The position numbers and the translations under genes are program-made. A stretch of 64,000 bases of DNA from Spirochaetota bacterium (GTDB lineage: Bacteria; Spirochaetota; UBA4802; UBA5550). This document shows positions 45,275-55,700 of the stretch, in pieces (the first letter of the stretch is position 1; the number at the start of each line of letters is the position of its first letter). The notes under the pieces were generated by a model. It had not been told where the DNA came from and did no database searches. It saw only the letters and a list, made by a program, of their open reading frames with translations. The stretch spans positions 1 to 64,000 of the forward strand of contig JAFGBT010000019.1 in the NCBI GenBank assembly GCA_016933025.1, read 5' to 3'.

Positions 45275-46693
45275 TTAATCCGTCGGGCCGGCGCCCGATT
45301 CTATTCTCGCAAGGATTTCCCTGGACGTATCGATTAATTGTTGCCGCTCGTTCATCTCGGGATTGTCGAGAACAAGTTCAAGGAGTTCGTTAAGAATTTT
45401 CCCGATTATCGGGCCCGGTTTAAGTCCGAATTCGTCCATGATGACGTTCCCGTTAATATCCAGGTCCTTCACCGAGAAGGCGTTTTCTTCCTCGATTACC
45501 TGCTCAATCCGCTTTTTCAGGCGCTCGATGGGGGCGGGCAGGCCCTTGCGGGCTCCGTTTCCTTTGCGGTCTGCCATTCGGAGGGTGAACAGATTTTCAA
45601 TATTGTCAAGGCCGACCTTGCGGATAAATCGGCGAACGGCACCGTCAGTCCACTCGTCCGTGTAATGGAACATGTGGTTCAGTATCAGGTTGGTGACGAC
45701 ATCTATCTGCTCGTTTGAGAACTTCAGGCGCTTCATGATTTTTCTGGCTATCTTGGCACCGATCACCTCGTGATTGTAAAAGGTGAAATCCCCGCCGGTG
45801 CCCGGCTGACGCGTCGGAACCTTGCCGATATCATGCAGGAGGGCGGCCAGGCGTATCTCCATCCGGTCTTTCGGCGCTGCGTCGCAGGAGTATATGCTGT
45901 GAAAATACACATCATAGATGTGGTACCTGTTCTGGGAGACGTCGTGGCACTCCGCCAGCTCCGGGAGAAAGAGCTCCAGCAGACCGGTAGTCCGGAGGTA
46001 CTCGATGCCGATCGAAGGCTTCTCGGATTCGAGTATTTTTATGAATTCGTCGCGTATCCGCTCCATGGAAACTTTCCTGGCGGCGTCCAGGGTTCCCGAC
46101 ATCGCGTTGAGCGTGGATTTTTCGATCTCGAAATTAAGCTTCGCAGCGAACCTGCATGCCCGTATGGGACGGAGTCCGTCCTCGGTAAACCGCGAGACCG
46201 GATCGCCGATGGTCCGGATGATGCCCCGTTCGATGTCGCGCTTGCCGCTGACATGGTCAATGATCTCGCCGGTGACGGGATCGTATGCCAGCCCGTTGAT
46301 GGTGAAGTCTCTCCTCTCGACGTCGGTCCTGAGATCATTTGAAAAAGAAATCGTCTCCGGGTGGCGGCCGTCGATGTACTTGCCGTCGGAACGGTATGTC
46401 GTTATCTCGAACTGCCAGTCGCCTGACAGGACCGATACCGTGCCGTGTTTGATGCCGGTTGGGATAGTCTTGCGGAAGAGTTTCATGATTTCTTCGGGCC
46501 GCGCGTCGGTGGCGAAATCGTAATCATATATCTCGTTACCCAGGATCAGATCGCGCACCGACCCTCCGATCAGGTAACACTCGTACCCGCGGTCGCGAAA
46601 TCTTTTCACGATCCCCATGATCGCGTCCCGGACATTTTCGGGAATGGTGATGGTGGAGTTAATCTTTCGCATGGAAAGGGCTATACCGCTCAT
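45275..46693 (-). CDS. CCA tRNA nucleotidyltransferase / poly(A) polymerase family, with HD domain
   Basis: The 472-aa product has the class II nucleotidyltransferase motifs LIGGSVRDLILG (about 42-53), DYDFATDARPEE, VERRDFTINGLAYD and GLRPIRACRFAAKL. A central HD domain follows (RLAALLHDIGKVP, NHEVIGAKIARKIMKRL). The most likely role is adding or repairing the tRNA 3' CCA; an A-adding or CC-adding specialist cannot be excluded from sequence. Several in-frame starts exist (TTG 46711, ATG 46693, ATG 46672) and none has a strong Shine-Dalgarno sequence. HDOD follows downstream. Confidence 0.9.
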   Translation of the reverse strand: MSGIALSMRKINSTITIPENVRDAIMGIVKRFRDRGYECYLIGGSVRDLILGNEIYDYDFATDARPEEIMKLFRKTIPTGIKHGTVSVLSGDWQFEITTYRSDGKYIDGRHPETISFSNDLRTDVERRDFTINGLAYDPVTGEIIDHVSGKRDIERGIIRTIGDPVSRFTEDGLRPIRACRFAAKLNFEIEKSTLNAMSGTLDAARKVSMERIRDEFIKILESEKPSIGIEYLRTTGLLELFLPELAECHDVSQNRYHIYDVYFHSIYSCDAAPKDRMEIRLAALLHDIGKVPTRQPGTGGDFTFYNHEVIGAKIARKIMKRLKFSNEQIDVVTNLILNHMFHYTDEWTDGAVRRFIRKVGLDNIENLFTLRMADRKGNGARKGLPAPIERLKKRIEQVIEEENAFSVKDLDINGNVIMDEFGLKPGPIIGKILNELLELVLDNPEMNERQQLIDTSREILARIESGAGPTD

Positions 46694-46932
46694 GATAAGA
46701 TATTGAGACAATCGGCCTGTCGCCCGGCATTGTGCATTGGCTCGCGCGATATGCTGTGTCGAATAAAACTCGTCCTATGGTTCAATTAATTAAGAGGTAC
46801 GGTATTAGTCAATGGATTTTTACGGCATGGAAAGGGCAATGTCAATGATAAATACGATGCGGAGGGAACGGGAGAGGTTCTTGACCGGTGGCGGCCTGCA
46901 ATTGCGGTCATGCCGTACCTGCCTAAGGCGGT

Positions 46933-48618
46933 TCAGCGTATCTCCGTTCCCTCGAAGGGACGGACGGTCACCGGGGCGGACAGATCGGACTCGTGGTTGT
47001 AGTCGGTGTCCGGCTTGTAAGAGTCATAGGCCGCCACGGCGAAATAATAGAGGACCGTGCTCTGCAAAAACGGAAACGAAAGTTTCTCCTTCCTGTCGTG
47101 CGGCCTGTTTTCATCTATTATGTCGTTGGTTATTGTCACGCTGATGGAGGTCCCCGAAGCTGTGGCGTTGGTTATCCTAACGCCGTTGATCGTGGATAGT
47201 ACGCCGTCATATCTGCCCGGATAGGTGCCGTAGTAGATTCGGTAGCCGAGAATGTCGTGGTCCACGTTTTTCTTCCAGGTGAGAACTATTGAACGGGAGC
47301 CGGCAGCCGTGGCCTCGAGGAATTGCGGCGGCGCCGGCGGAAGGTCGAGCCGGTAGTCCATCTCGATGCCGGAAAGACGGGGAGCCAGCTTCCCGTCGGG
47401 GGAGGCGACCAGGTGGGCCCGCCACTGGCAGTACTTTCCGCGCAGGTACGAGCCGTCGCTGTTTTTCATCAGGAATATTTTTTTCTGATTGTTGGCGATC
47501 CGGTACCAGTCGGGGGCGGTGTCGTTTTCTTTGAAACGGCTGTCGGAGATCCTGAACTCCATCCAGATGAAGGTATCGGGTTCAAGAATCTCCTTCCACC
47601 TGAATTCCTGCGCCATGGTGCCGGTGCCCGGCAGGCTGTATACCGGGCTGGTGACGACTCCCTCGACGTTGTACGGAATGCGCCCGATCCTTCCTGCAGC
47701 ATGATAGTTCCGGTACGCCAGCTCGGTGATTTTTTCCAGGTCCTCGAAATGACGGTATGATATCCTGAATTCGTCCAGGAGGCCCGCGTAGTTTTTACCC
47801 ATGGAGGCTCCGGGCGAGTCCAGGCACCGGAGTGTTCCGTCGGCCTCCCGGTATCCGAATGAGGGGGCGTATACGCCGTTGAAAGCCTCTCCGCTCTCGG
47901 TGACGTATATCACTTCATCTTCTTCTCCGTCGATAAGTTTCGCAAGCTTTCCGCTGATGCGGTCGAAGCTCAGGCTGAAATGATGCCATTTCATCTTCGT
48001 GAGAAGCCGCCCGCGTTTAAGAACCACGTCATACTTTTTACGAGCCGGCCGGTCAAAGATGCCGTACAGGCCGGCCACGATCCTGCCGTTCATGATCGTG
48101 ATTTCAATCCCGCGCTTTGTGCCGGAAAAATATCCGACCCGGGAAAAGAGTACGCTGCCATCGCGAAGTTCATACGGCATACATCTGAATTCAATGGTAA
48201 AGGAACCCAGGTCGCCGCAAGTGCCGAGCCATGCGCCCCTCACAGTCTGAATGGATACACCGTGCTCTTTTTTATAGAATTGGGCGCAGCCTTTTCCGAG
48301 CGATCCTTTCCCGGTCACAAAATCATAGTCGCTCCGGGCGATCCGGTAATGGCGGGTATCGTCGCGGGCAAGCCGGGATGAGGGGGTGTTAAATGAGAGC
48401 ACGATATCGGTGACCAGCGGGTCGCTTGTTTTTCTGTATGAAAGGTCTTTTATCGTATAGACTTTTTCTCCATTAGCGCCGCTCTGAATGACCGCATTGA
48501 AGAGGTTTTTTTTCCCCGCGGCCGGGAAGACCATCGTGCCGCTGGCGTCAGGCCGCGGCGACAGAATAGCCGCGCTGAGAACGAGGAGCAGTGCTAATCG
48601 AGCTATCATCTTGCGCAT
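46933..48618 (-). CDS. Secreted LamG-like / fibronectin type III protein
   Basis: The 561-aa product has a signal peptide (MIARLALLLVLSAAILS), a concanavalin/LamG-like domain (about 85-300; GSFTIEFRCMPYELRDGSVL, KWHHFSLSFDRISGKLAKLIDG, YAGLLDEFRISYR), a beta-rich middle, and a fibronectin-III-like domain near the C-terminus (PPAPPQFLEATAAGSRSI, LTWKKNVDHDILGYRIYYG). This points to a surface or periplasmic glycan-binding protein. The start at 48618 has GGTGG upstream. It lies 57 bp downstream of rpiB. Confidence 0.8.
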   Translation of the reverse strand: MRKMIARLALLLVLSAAILSPRPDASGTMVFPAAGKKNLFNAVIQSGANGEKVYTIKDLSYRKTSDPLVTDIVLSFNTPSSRLARDDTRHYRIARSDYDFVTGKGSLGKGCAQFYKKEHGVSIQTVRGAWLGTCGDLGSFTIEFRCMPYELRDGSVLFSRVGYFSGTKRGIEITIMNGRIVAGLYGIFDRPARKKYDVVLKRGRLLTKMKWHHFSLSFDRISGKLAKLIDGEEDEVIYVTESGEAFNGVYAPSFGYREADGTLRCLDSPGASMGKNYAGLLDEFRISYRHFEDLEKITELAYRNYHAAGRIGRIPYNVEGVVTSPVYSLPGTGTMAQEFRWKEILEPDTFIWMEFRISDSRFKENDTAPDWYRIANNQKKIFLMKNSDGSYLRGKYCQWRAHLVASPDGKLAPRLSGIEMDYRLDLPPAPPQFLEATAAGSRSIVLTWKKNVDHDILGYRIYYGTYPGRYDGVLSTINGVRITNATASGTSISVTITNDIIDENRPHDRKEKLSFPFLQSTVLYYFAVAAYDSYKPDTDYNHESDLSAPVTVRPFEGTEIR

Positions 48619-48675
48619 GTCATTTCCACCCGGTATGGTTACTATGGACAGCGGCGTTTCAGCCATTGCCCGGAC

Positions 48676-49131
48676 TCACGTTCGGCCACCTTCCAGACGA
48701 TGAATTTTATCGATACGGCGCTGGTGCCGTCCGCCCTCGAACGATGTGTTGAGCCAGCGATCGATTATGTTGAAGGCAAGCTCTTCTCCGAGCACCCGTG
48801 CGCCGAGAGCCAGGACGTTAGCGTTGTTGTGACGCTTCGCCATCTCTGCCATGAACTCGTTGCAGCACAACGCAGCCCTGATGCCGGACATCTTGTTGGC
48901 CGCCATTGACGCGCCAATTCCGGTACCGCAGATGACGATTGCGTATTCCAGCTCTCCATTCTGAATTTTTGCACATGCCTTCGAGATATAGTCCGGATAA
49001 TCGCACGACTCCTCGCTGTAGGCCCCGACGTCGTCAAATTCAATTTTTGAAAAACTGCGTTTGACCGCTTCCTTTAACAAGAATCCGCCATGGTCTGAAG
49101 CTATTCCAATTTTCACGTTCTCCCTCGGCAC
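48676..49131 (-). CDS. rpiB: Ribose-5-phosphate isomerase B
   Basis: RpiB interconverts ribose 5-phosphate and ribulose 5-phosphate. The 151-aa product has IGIASDHGGFLLKE at the N-terminus, DYPDYISKACAKI, CGTGIGASMAANK with the catalytic cysteine, IRAALCCNEFMAEMAKRHNNANVLALGAR (split here: the HNNANVL motif is diagnostic), and a late RRIDKI. The last codons differ slightly from most homologues, but length is normal. The gene probably leads the minus-strand unit with the LamG/FN3 protein. Confidence 0.95.
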   Translation of the reverse strand: MPRENVKIGIASDHGGFLLKEAVKRSFSKIEFDDVGAYSEESCDYPDYISKACAKIQNGELEYAIVICGTGIGASMAANKMSGIRAALCCNEFMAEMAKRHNNANVLALGARVLGEELAFNIIDRWLNTSFEGGRHQRRIDKIHRLEGGRT

Positions 49132-49247
49132 TGATCAGGATGTACTTACTTATGTGACATATCCCTGTAATTTTATCAATTACATTTCAATATTTATTGC
49201 CAAAAATAGAAACTGCTCTGTTTAGCGCACGTCAAGCGGGCTTTTTC

Positions 49248-49280
49248 TTGACAGCGGTACGGATACGTGTACTCTATATA
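49248..49280 (+). promoter_or_regulatory. Possible promoter of the PP2C gene
   Basis: A perfect TTGACA (49248-49253) is followed by TACTCT (49270-49275, 16-bp spacer) merging into TATATA (49275-49280), before the gene at 49316. Confidence 0.4.
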
Positions 49281-49315
49281 AAAAATGGATTGTAACAGGT
49301 CTTTAAAGCGCTACT

Positions 49316-50362
49316 ATGCAGAATGACAAGAGTATATACCGTGTGGAAACAGAGGCCTCGTATCTTGGTGACATTGTCCTGAACAGCAGGAATATCTCCC
49401 TGGATGAACTATATGAGCGCGTTGAGATGGAGCATGGACGCCGTCTCGCGAAACTGTTTTATTATGAATGGGAACTCGTGACGCTCAGGGAAGAAGTCAT
49501 CGGTCAGGAGCGAGAGCACGGCCGTGCGTTGGCGCTCCTGTTTGAAAACGAATCGCAGAAAATGCAGCTCCAGGAGTTGAACAGGCGACTCAGCGAGGCG
49601 GCCGTCATTCACGAGAAGGACCTGAAGATGGCCGAAAACGTCCAGCGCAGTCTTCTCATCGATTCTCCCCCGGCAACAGTGAATTACGAAATCGCCTATC
49701 ACTACGAGCCCTACTCCTCGGTCTCCGGTGATTTTTACGATTTTTATATCGATGAAAACAAAAACCTCACCGGCATGGCCCTGGTTGATGTTTCCGGGCA
49801 CGGCATCGCATCCGGTCTCCTGACTGTTCTGACCAAGCCGATATTTTTCAGGACCTTTCAGAAATACAGTGATCAGCCGATTGAGAAGATAGTCGAGTAC
49901 ACGAATACGAATCTTATTTACCAGATCAGGGCTTCGGAGTATTATCTCACCGCGATCATTCTCCGTTTCGTCGGGGATACCGTTGAATATGTTAACGCGG
50001 CCCATCCCGATGTTCTGGTCAGGAAGGCTGCAACCGGGCGCTGTTTCCCGATAAAACCGGAGGAGAAACCGGCACAGGGAGCGGTTCTCGGCGTTGAAGC
50101 AATGAATTATACCTACGAGCCGTTGAAATTCACACTGCAGAAGGATGATGTTATACTGTTATACACCGACTGCCTCAGTGAAACCAAAAATCTACGGGGA
50201 GCTGAATACGGGCAGGAGAGGGTGGTTGAGCTCGTGGAACGGTGTCCGGTAAATGCGAAGGCGTCAGAAATACTTGAGCAAGTACTTTCTGATTTCAGGC
50301 TCTATACAGGGAATAAAAAACTCATGGATGACCTGAGCATCATAGTGCTGAAGAAGAAGTAA
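49316..50362 (+). CDS. PP2C-type serine phosphatase (SpoIIE/RsbU family)
   Basis: The 348-aa product has a helical, coiled-coil N-terminus (about 1-120) and a PP2C domain. Metal and active-site motifs are VSGDFYDFY, ALVDVSGHGIASGL, LLYTDCLSETKN and LMDDLSIIVLKK. Proteins like this dephosphorylate STAS anti-anti-sigma factors; the STAS protein at 12011 is a possible partner but is far away. No sensory domain such as PAS or GAF is obvious in the N-terminus. It ends next to the DnaA-box cluster region. Confidence 0.9.
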   Translation: MQNDKSIYRVETEASYLGDIVLNSRNISLDELYERVEMEHGRRLAKLFYYEWELVTLREEVIGQEREHGRALALLFENESQKMQLQELNRRLSEAAVIHEKDLKMAENVQRSLLIDSPPATVNYEIAYHYEPYSSVSGDFYDFYIDENKNLTGMALVDVSGHGIASGLLTVLTKPIFFRTFQKYSDQPIEKIVEYTNTNLIYQIRASEYYLTAIILRFVGDTVEYVNAAHPDVLVRKAATGRCFPIKPEEKPAQGAVLGVEAMNYTYEPLKFTLQKDDVILLYTDCLSETKNLRGAEYGQERVVELVERCPVNAKASEILEQVLSDFRLYTGNKKLMDDLSIIVLKKK

Positions 50363-50814
50363 ACCGCATTTTATTCATAACTTATCCATAAGTTATCAAC
50401 AATCAGCGGCATGGACGGTCAGGAATAATATCAACGGATAATTTTTTATCCGTTTTTTCGGGAGGAGAATCGGCTTCGACGGGGCTGTAGCCTTCGTCGC
50501 GCATAACCCCTTATTTTTTCAATGCATATTTTTATGTCCCCTGAGATTTGCGATCATGAAAATGATGAGACATAATTTTTTTTTACAATGAAATTTTTTT
50601 TATCAACAGTCTATTTTTTATAATTATGTGGATATTGTGGATAACTTTGTGGATAAAAGGATAAAAAATCGGGGCATCGTTTTTTTATTGCATATTTTGG
50701 CATTATTTTTAGCTTCAAATCATTGAGTTTCGTTAGTGTAATATAATGGTCAGTTAGTAAAATAACTCGGCATACAATACCCGTGAATATTAAACGGAAA
50801 ATTGAGAGGCAAAT
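50363..50814. other. Intergenic region with DnaA-box cluster, origin-like
   Basis: This 452-bp gene-free stretch holds two perfect DnaA boxes in minus orientation (TGTGGATAA at 50636-50644 and 50648-50656) and a third with one change (TGTGGATAT, 50627-50635). A plus-strand group with one mismatch each lies at 50371-50379, 50382-50390, 50393-50401 and 50600-50608. An AT-rich segment (50571-50626) sits next to the perfect boxes. Also present are an inverted repeat (50377-50384 with 50389-50396), a hairpin at 50477-50499 and a -10-like TATAAT (50742-50747) before the next gene. No dnaA or dnaN is adjacent. Confidence 0.6.
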
Positions 50815-51633
50815 ATGGAATATACGTTTTATAAGGTTGAAAAGAAAGAGTCCATTGCATGGGTGTATCTGAACAGATCTGAAAAAAAGAACGCAATGAA
50901 CGCGCCTGCCTGGAAAGAGTTGATACCAATCATGCAGGATCTTGACGGCGATGGGAATATACGTGTCATCATCATCGCGGGAAAGGGAACAATGTTCTGC
51001 GCCGGCATCGACCTGATGGGAATGATATCCGAGCTTCCTGAGCTTCTCGAAAAAGAGCAGAAGGGAGGGACCAAGCTGAGCCTCTATCAGAAAATACTTG
51101 GGATGCAGGACGGCCTTTCCTGCATCGAGTGGTGCAGCAAGCCGGTCATTGCGGCGGTCCACGGCAAGTGTATCGGCGCCGGTCTGGACATGATCACGGC
51201 CTGCGATATCAGGCTCTGTTCTGAGGACGCGGAATTTTCGCTCCGGGAAGCGGCGGTCGGGATCACCGCTGATATGGGGGTCCTCCAGCGGATATCGAAT
51301 ATCTGCGGCCAGGGTATTGCGCGCGAGCTTGCCTTCACCGCATGCGATATCAACGCGGCGCGGGCGAAGGAAATCCACCTTGTCAATCAGGTGTTTACGG
51401 ACCATGATGAGCTCATGACGGGCGCGGAACGGTTCGCCATGGATATAGCCGCGAATTCGCCTCTTGCCGTAAGGGGCGCAAAAGCCGTGCTGAAGCAGAT
51501 GTTCGCCAGCCGGGTCGGAGAAAGCCTGGTTTTCAACGCCGCCATGAGCGCCGTCGTCATACCGTCCAATGACCTCATGGAGGCTGTTGCCGCCTTCACA
51601 CAGAAGAGGAAGCCGAATTTTACGGGATCCTGA
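50815..51633 (+). CDS. Enoyl-CoA hydratase/isomerase family, dienoyl-CoA isomerase-like
   Basis: The 272-aa crotonase-fold enzyme has the oxyanion-hole segments MFCAGIDLMGM and HGKCIGAGLDMITACDIRLCS. The active-site region reads SLREAAVGITADMGVLQRI, where the glutamate in REAAVG and the aspartate in TADMG match the acid-base pair of delta3,5-delta2,4-dienoyl-CoA isomerases (ECH1 type). The role is probably in degradation of unsaturated fatty acids. The ATG at 50815 follows AGAGGCAAAT. It is the first gene after the origin-like region. Confidence 0.87.
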   Translation: MEYTFYKVEKKESIAWVYLNRSEKKNAMNAPAWKELIPIMQDLDGDGNIRVIIIAGKGTMFCAGIDLMGMISELPELLEKEQKGGTKLSLYQKILGMQDGLSCIEWCSKPVIAAVHGKCIGAGLDMITACDIRLCSEDAEFSLREAAVGITADMGVLQRISNICGQGIARELAFTACDINAARAKEIHLVNQVFTDHDELMTGAERFAMDIAANSPLAVRGAKAVLKQMFASRVGESLVFNAAMSAVVIPSNDLMEAVAAFTQKRKPNFTGS

Positions 51634-51724
51634 GGTGCGGCCCGTCAGGGCCGGAAATCGGGTAAAAAATGTCTTGATAAATACCGATTAATGATACAGA
51701 ATGCGATTGTTGTGCGAGTAAGTT

Positions 51725-52720
51725 ATGAAGATTAAAATGAAGCAATATCACGGCAGGTTCCGCCTGAAATTCTTTGAGAATTATTATATTTTCCGGAAGA
51801 GGCTGGGTAAGTTGTGGGACCGTTTCGTCGAAAAGGGACATGAGAAGATGACCGTCATGTTCATCCCTCACAACGAGCGGAAGATATTCAATTTCCAGAT
51901 TTCAAAATTCACCGTCACGTTTTTTATGCTGCTGTTCATGGTCGTCCTGGTTACCTCCTCATACGCGGTGATACGGCATGCCGCAGTCAAAAGGGAGGAG
52001 CAGCGCCTACTCATGACCTACGAGGATATCCGCTCGCATCTTCTGCGGTTTGAACAGCTCACCAATACCATCTCCGAGCAGGTGGAGGAAATGAAACCGG
52101 AGGTCGAGGAGCTGTACGAACTCACCGCCGGGTCGGAAGATGTGACCCGGATCTGGGACCTCGAGGATATGGATAGCAAGGATTTTGAGGAGCTGAGGAA
52201 GCTGCAGCATATTCTTCCGGAGGAAATTTACACAATCAAGGATCTCCAGAAAGACATATTGTGCACAACGAACACGATTAAAACCGTAAAGAATTTTGTC
52301 GATGTCCGGAGCAAGGTCGTGCGGGACACCCCGTCGATTGTTTCAAATCCCGGACACATTACCTCACTTTTCGGATGGCGCCGGTCGCCCTTCGGGCACG
52401 GCAGGGACTTCCATTCCGGCATCGATATAGCGGCGCCTCCGGGAACGCAGATCAGGGCGACGGCGCCGGGGACAGTCGTCTCCGCCGGATGGAGCGGCGG
52501 ATACGGCTGGATGATACGCATCCAGCATAAATACGGTTTTGAGACGTTGTACGGGCACTGCCAGCGGGTTAACGTGAATGCCGGGCAAGTCGTCAGGAAG
52601 GGAGAGGTAGTCGGATTTGTCGGCCAGACGGGCAATGCGACCGGCAATCACTGCCACTACGAAATAAGACTTGGTAATATTCCTATCAATCCATATCCCT
52701 ACATGAGCAGGATATGGTGA
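51725..52720 (+). CDS. M23-family peptidase, membrane-anchored
   Basis: The 331-aa product has a basic cytoplasmic N-terminus, one membrane span (about 62-85), a coiled-coil periplasmic stalk, and a C-terminal M23/LytM domain (about 210-320). Zinc-site motifs are HSGIDIAAPPGT and HCHYEIRLG; ITSLFGWRRSP marks the domain start. It is probably an endopeptidase acting on peptidoglycan crosslinks. Both HxxxD and HxH are intact, so it should be active. It ends 27 bp before the SprA-like gene, so co-transcription is likely. Confidence 0.92.
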   Translation: MKIKMKQYHGRFRLKFFENYYIFRKRLGKLWDRFVEKGHEKMTVMFIPHNERKIFNFQISKFTVTFFMLLFMVVLVTSSYAVIRHAAVKREEQRLLMTYEDIRSHLLRFEQLTNTISEQVEEMKPEVEELYELTAGSEDVTRIWDLEDMDSKDFEELRKLQHILPEEIYTIKDLQKDILCTTNTIKTVKNFVDVRSKVVRDTPSIVSNPGHITSLFGWRRSPFGHGRDFHSGIDIAAPPGTQIRATAPGTVVSAGWSGGYGWMIRIQHKYGFETLYGHCQRVNVNAGQVVRKGEVVGFVGQTGNATGNHCHYEIRLGNIPINPYPYMSRIW

Positions 52721-52747
52721 TTATAACAATGTTTCCCTCTTTACCGT

Positions 52748-55700
52748 ATGCTGAAACAGCTTCCTCTTTATATCAGGTTTGCGCTGATAACGGGCGCTCT
52801 CACGACGATTGTCATCGCCAATTCCAGAGAACAGGGTTTCAGGGAAAAGCTGCTCGACTATATTTACTTTAATTCACAGACAGAAGATATTAAACTCCTC
52901 ACCATTGATCCCTCTAACGACTCATACCTCGATTATGAGTACGATTCCTTTTCCTACCGGTCGGGAGACTGGGAGGATTACGTCATTTCTTCACGCTACA
53001 GAAATCTCGGCGACAGGGATGAACGAATAACGGTGTACCGGGGCGATGATGTGGCCATACATACCTATGGCTCCCTGAACCTGGATCTCAATTATGGTAA
53101 ATCAATATTCACCAAGAAGAGATACCAGGAGTATAACGAAGACAAAGCCCTTTCCCAGGTTATAAAAGAGGGATTTCGCCCGACCCAGGACCTGCAGCTG
53201 CATGTCGAGGGGAACATCGGGGACCGGATGACCGTTTACATAGACCATGACAGCCGGAAGAAGGATAACATCTATCAGATCAAGTATCGCGCGATCCGTG
53301 ATGACGAGCTGATTCGCGAGCTGAACGCGGGGGATATCGACATCAATTTTCAGGGATCGAAGTACGCGGTATACGACAATAACACCGCGAAGGGTCTAGG
53401 CGTCGATCTTACGCTACAGAAAAACAAATTCACCTTCAAGGCTTTTGGAAGCGTGACAAAGGGAAATACGGAAGTTGAAACGTTCCACGGCAATTCCACG
53501 CCGGGAAATATGAAGCTCTCGGAATACCAGTATATACGGGGCGAATATTATCAGATCGAGCCGCTCATTCGTTACGATAACCGGCTTGTTCCTCCGTATC
53601 CTTCGGGCTATTCCCTGCAGGCGGTAAACCTGAACCCGTACGGGTTCGAGCTCTATATGGACGACCAGAATCCATACAATAACCAGAGCGCAATCCAGAT
53701 TTCGACCGATCACGGCTATTACACGAGATTACGGTCGGGGGTTGATTATAAGATCAATTATACCACCGGACTTGTTCAATTTCTTGCGCCGGTCTCGGAG
53801 CGGGCGCGTATCTTCGCCGCCTACACCCTGCTGGGCGCGTCGACAGACCCGAACGTCCTCCACCCCGGAGATCCGGGTCATCCCGGCGGGAGCTTCGGCA
53901 ACAAACTGGTCGTCTTTATAAAATACGGGTATTCCCTTGCCGACGCGCCGGTCCCGAGCCAGGATATATACGAGGTCCGATCGTTTTATTTTATTGGCGA
54001 CCGATATATACTTCCGGGCAACTTCAACATCAGTTTTTTCCTCGAGAACGGCGTGATGAGCAGGCAGGATATCACGAGCCTGGGACATTATACTGTTGAT
54101 TACAAGAACGGCATAATTCAGTTTGTATACCGGGAACCGTTCAAGCAGCTCCTCCTGGCAAACGGCACGGACCAGAAGATATACGTTGAGCGTCAGACGG
54201 CCAATGTCTATGATTACTCCCGCTACAAGATAAGAGTCGATTATTACAAGGAGGCACGTAGCTTTCAGCTCGCTCATATGAATATTATCCCCGACAGCGT
54301 CGTGGTCAAGGTCGACGGGAGAACCATCCCGGAATCTCTCTATACCATCGATTACACTGCCGGATACATCACATTTAAAAGCGGCACCAATCCACTCATC
54401 GGCCCCCGTACGATCATAGAAGTCCGCTACGAATATCTCCCCCTTTCTTCTCAGGAGCAGCAATTCATCGGGGGATTCAGAACCGAGTACGAATTCAGCC
54501 GCGATTTAAAGGTGGGAGGGAGCGTTCTCTATTCGCGATCGTCGGGCGAGGATTCGGTCCCCGTTGTCGGCAGCGAGCCGACCCAGACGGTATTTTTTGA
54601 AGGCGACGCGACTCTCCACTTGGACGGCCGTAGGCTCGCGCAGCTGGCTAACATGCTCACAAGGGAAAGGAGAAGAGAGCTGCCGATCGAGATCAACGGG
54701 TATGCGGAATTCGCAAAGAGTTACAAGAACGTGAACACCTTCGGGAAGGCCCTGGTGGACAATATGGAATCAACGGAGGACATGGTCTCACTTTCCCTCA
54801 ACGAGCGTGACTGGATCCTCTCGTCGAGGCCGTCTTCCCTGCCGGTGGGATCAGTCCGCGGGATCCTGAATTACCTGTATTACCGGTCACTAGGAAGCCT
54901 GGGGACGCTCAACGGGATACTGTATCCGGCGGCCAAGGTCGATTATTCCATCAAGGCCGGGCCCTACAACGTGGCGACCGGGCACCTGCACAACTCGATC
55001 ATGAGTCTTGTTTCCCAGAGGTCGCTGGTCATGGATTTCGGAAACAGTCCTCTCACCGGAACCGCTGATTTTGTTTCCATCGTGACGCGGCGTCTGTCGA
55101 AAGAGGCGGTGGACCTTTCCAGTATCCAGTATGTTGAAATTTCCTACCTTTATGACGGCCCTGAGGATACGAGCCTCAGCTTGGATCTCGGGCGGATCAA
55201 CGAGGATTCAGACGGTAACGCCCGGATGAATACCGAGGACGTCAACGGAAACGGCGTGATTGATTCCGATCCCAATACGGGGTTTTCGGAAGATATTGGA
55301 TACGCGTTCAACGAGGCCGGGCATCCCTCGACCAGGGTCGGAGGCGGCCCGGGGGTCAACAAAATAACAAGAGGCGACGGCGTCCTGAATTCCGAAGACC
55401 TTAACGAAAACGGAATTCTCGACATGACGGAAAGCGTTTATTCGTTTGACGGACAGTCGGTGACACTCGCCGCGTCCGAGAAGGGCTGGAAGCTTGCACG
55501 CATATACATCAACCATGCCACCCTGACGGAGTCGCAGATAAACATCCTCAAGGGGGTCGAATCGATCCGTCTCAACATTACGAGGACCGGAGCGGCCACC
55601 GGCATGTCAGGCCGGCTGTATATAGACGGCATCAGGTTCATCTCTTCAAAGTGGAGGGAGACCCGGCTGGACGCGGCGGCGGCAAGTCCGGATCAGCTTA

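Noticed and set aside
46812..47144. 110-aa plus-strand frame
   Set aside because: It mostly overlaps the end of the LamG/FN3 gene on the other strand and is arginine-rich shadow sequence.
50461..50510. Sequence resembling the 5' end of tmRNA (CGGCTTCGACGGGG)
   Set aside because: No tRNA-like 3' half, T-arm or tag reading frame follows within the gap, so it is only a hairpin.
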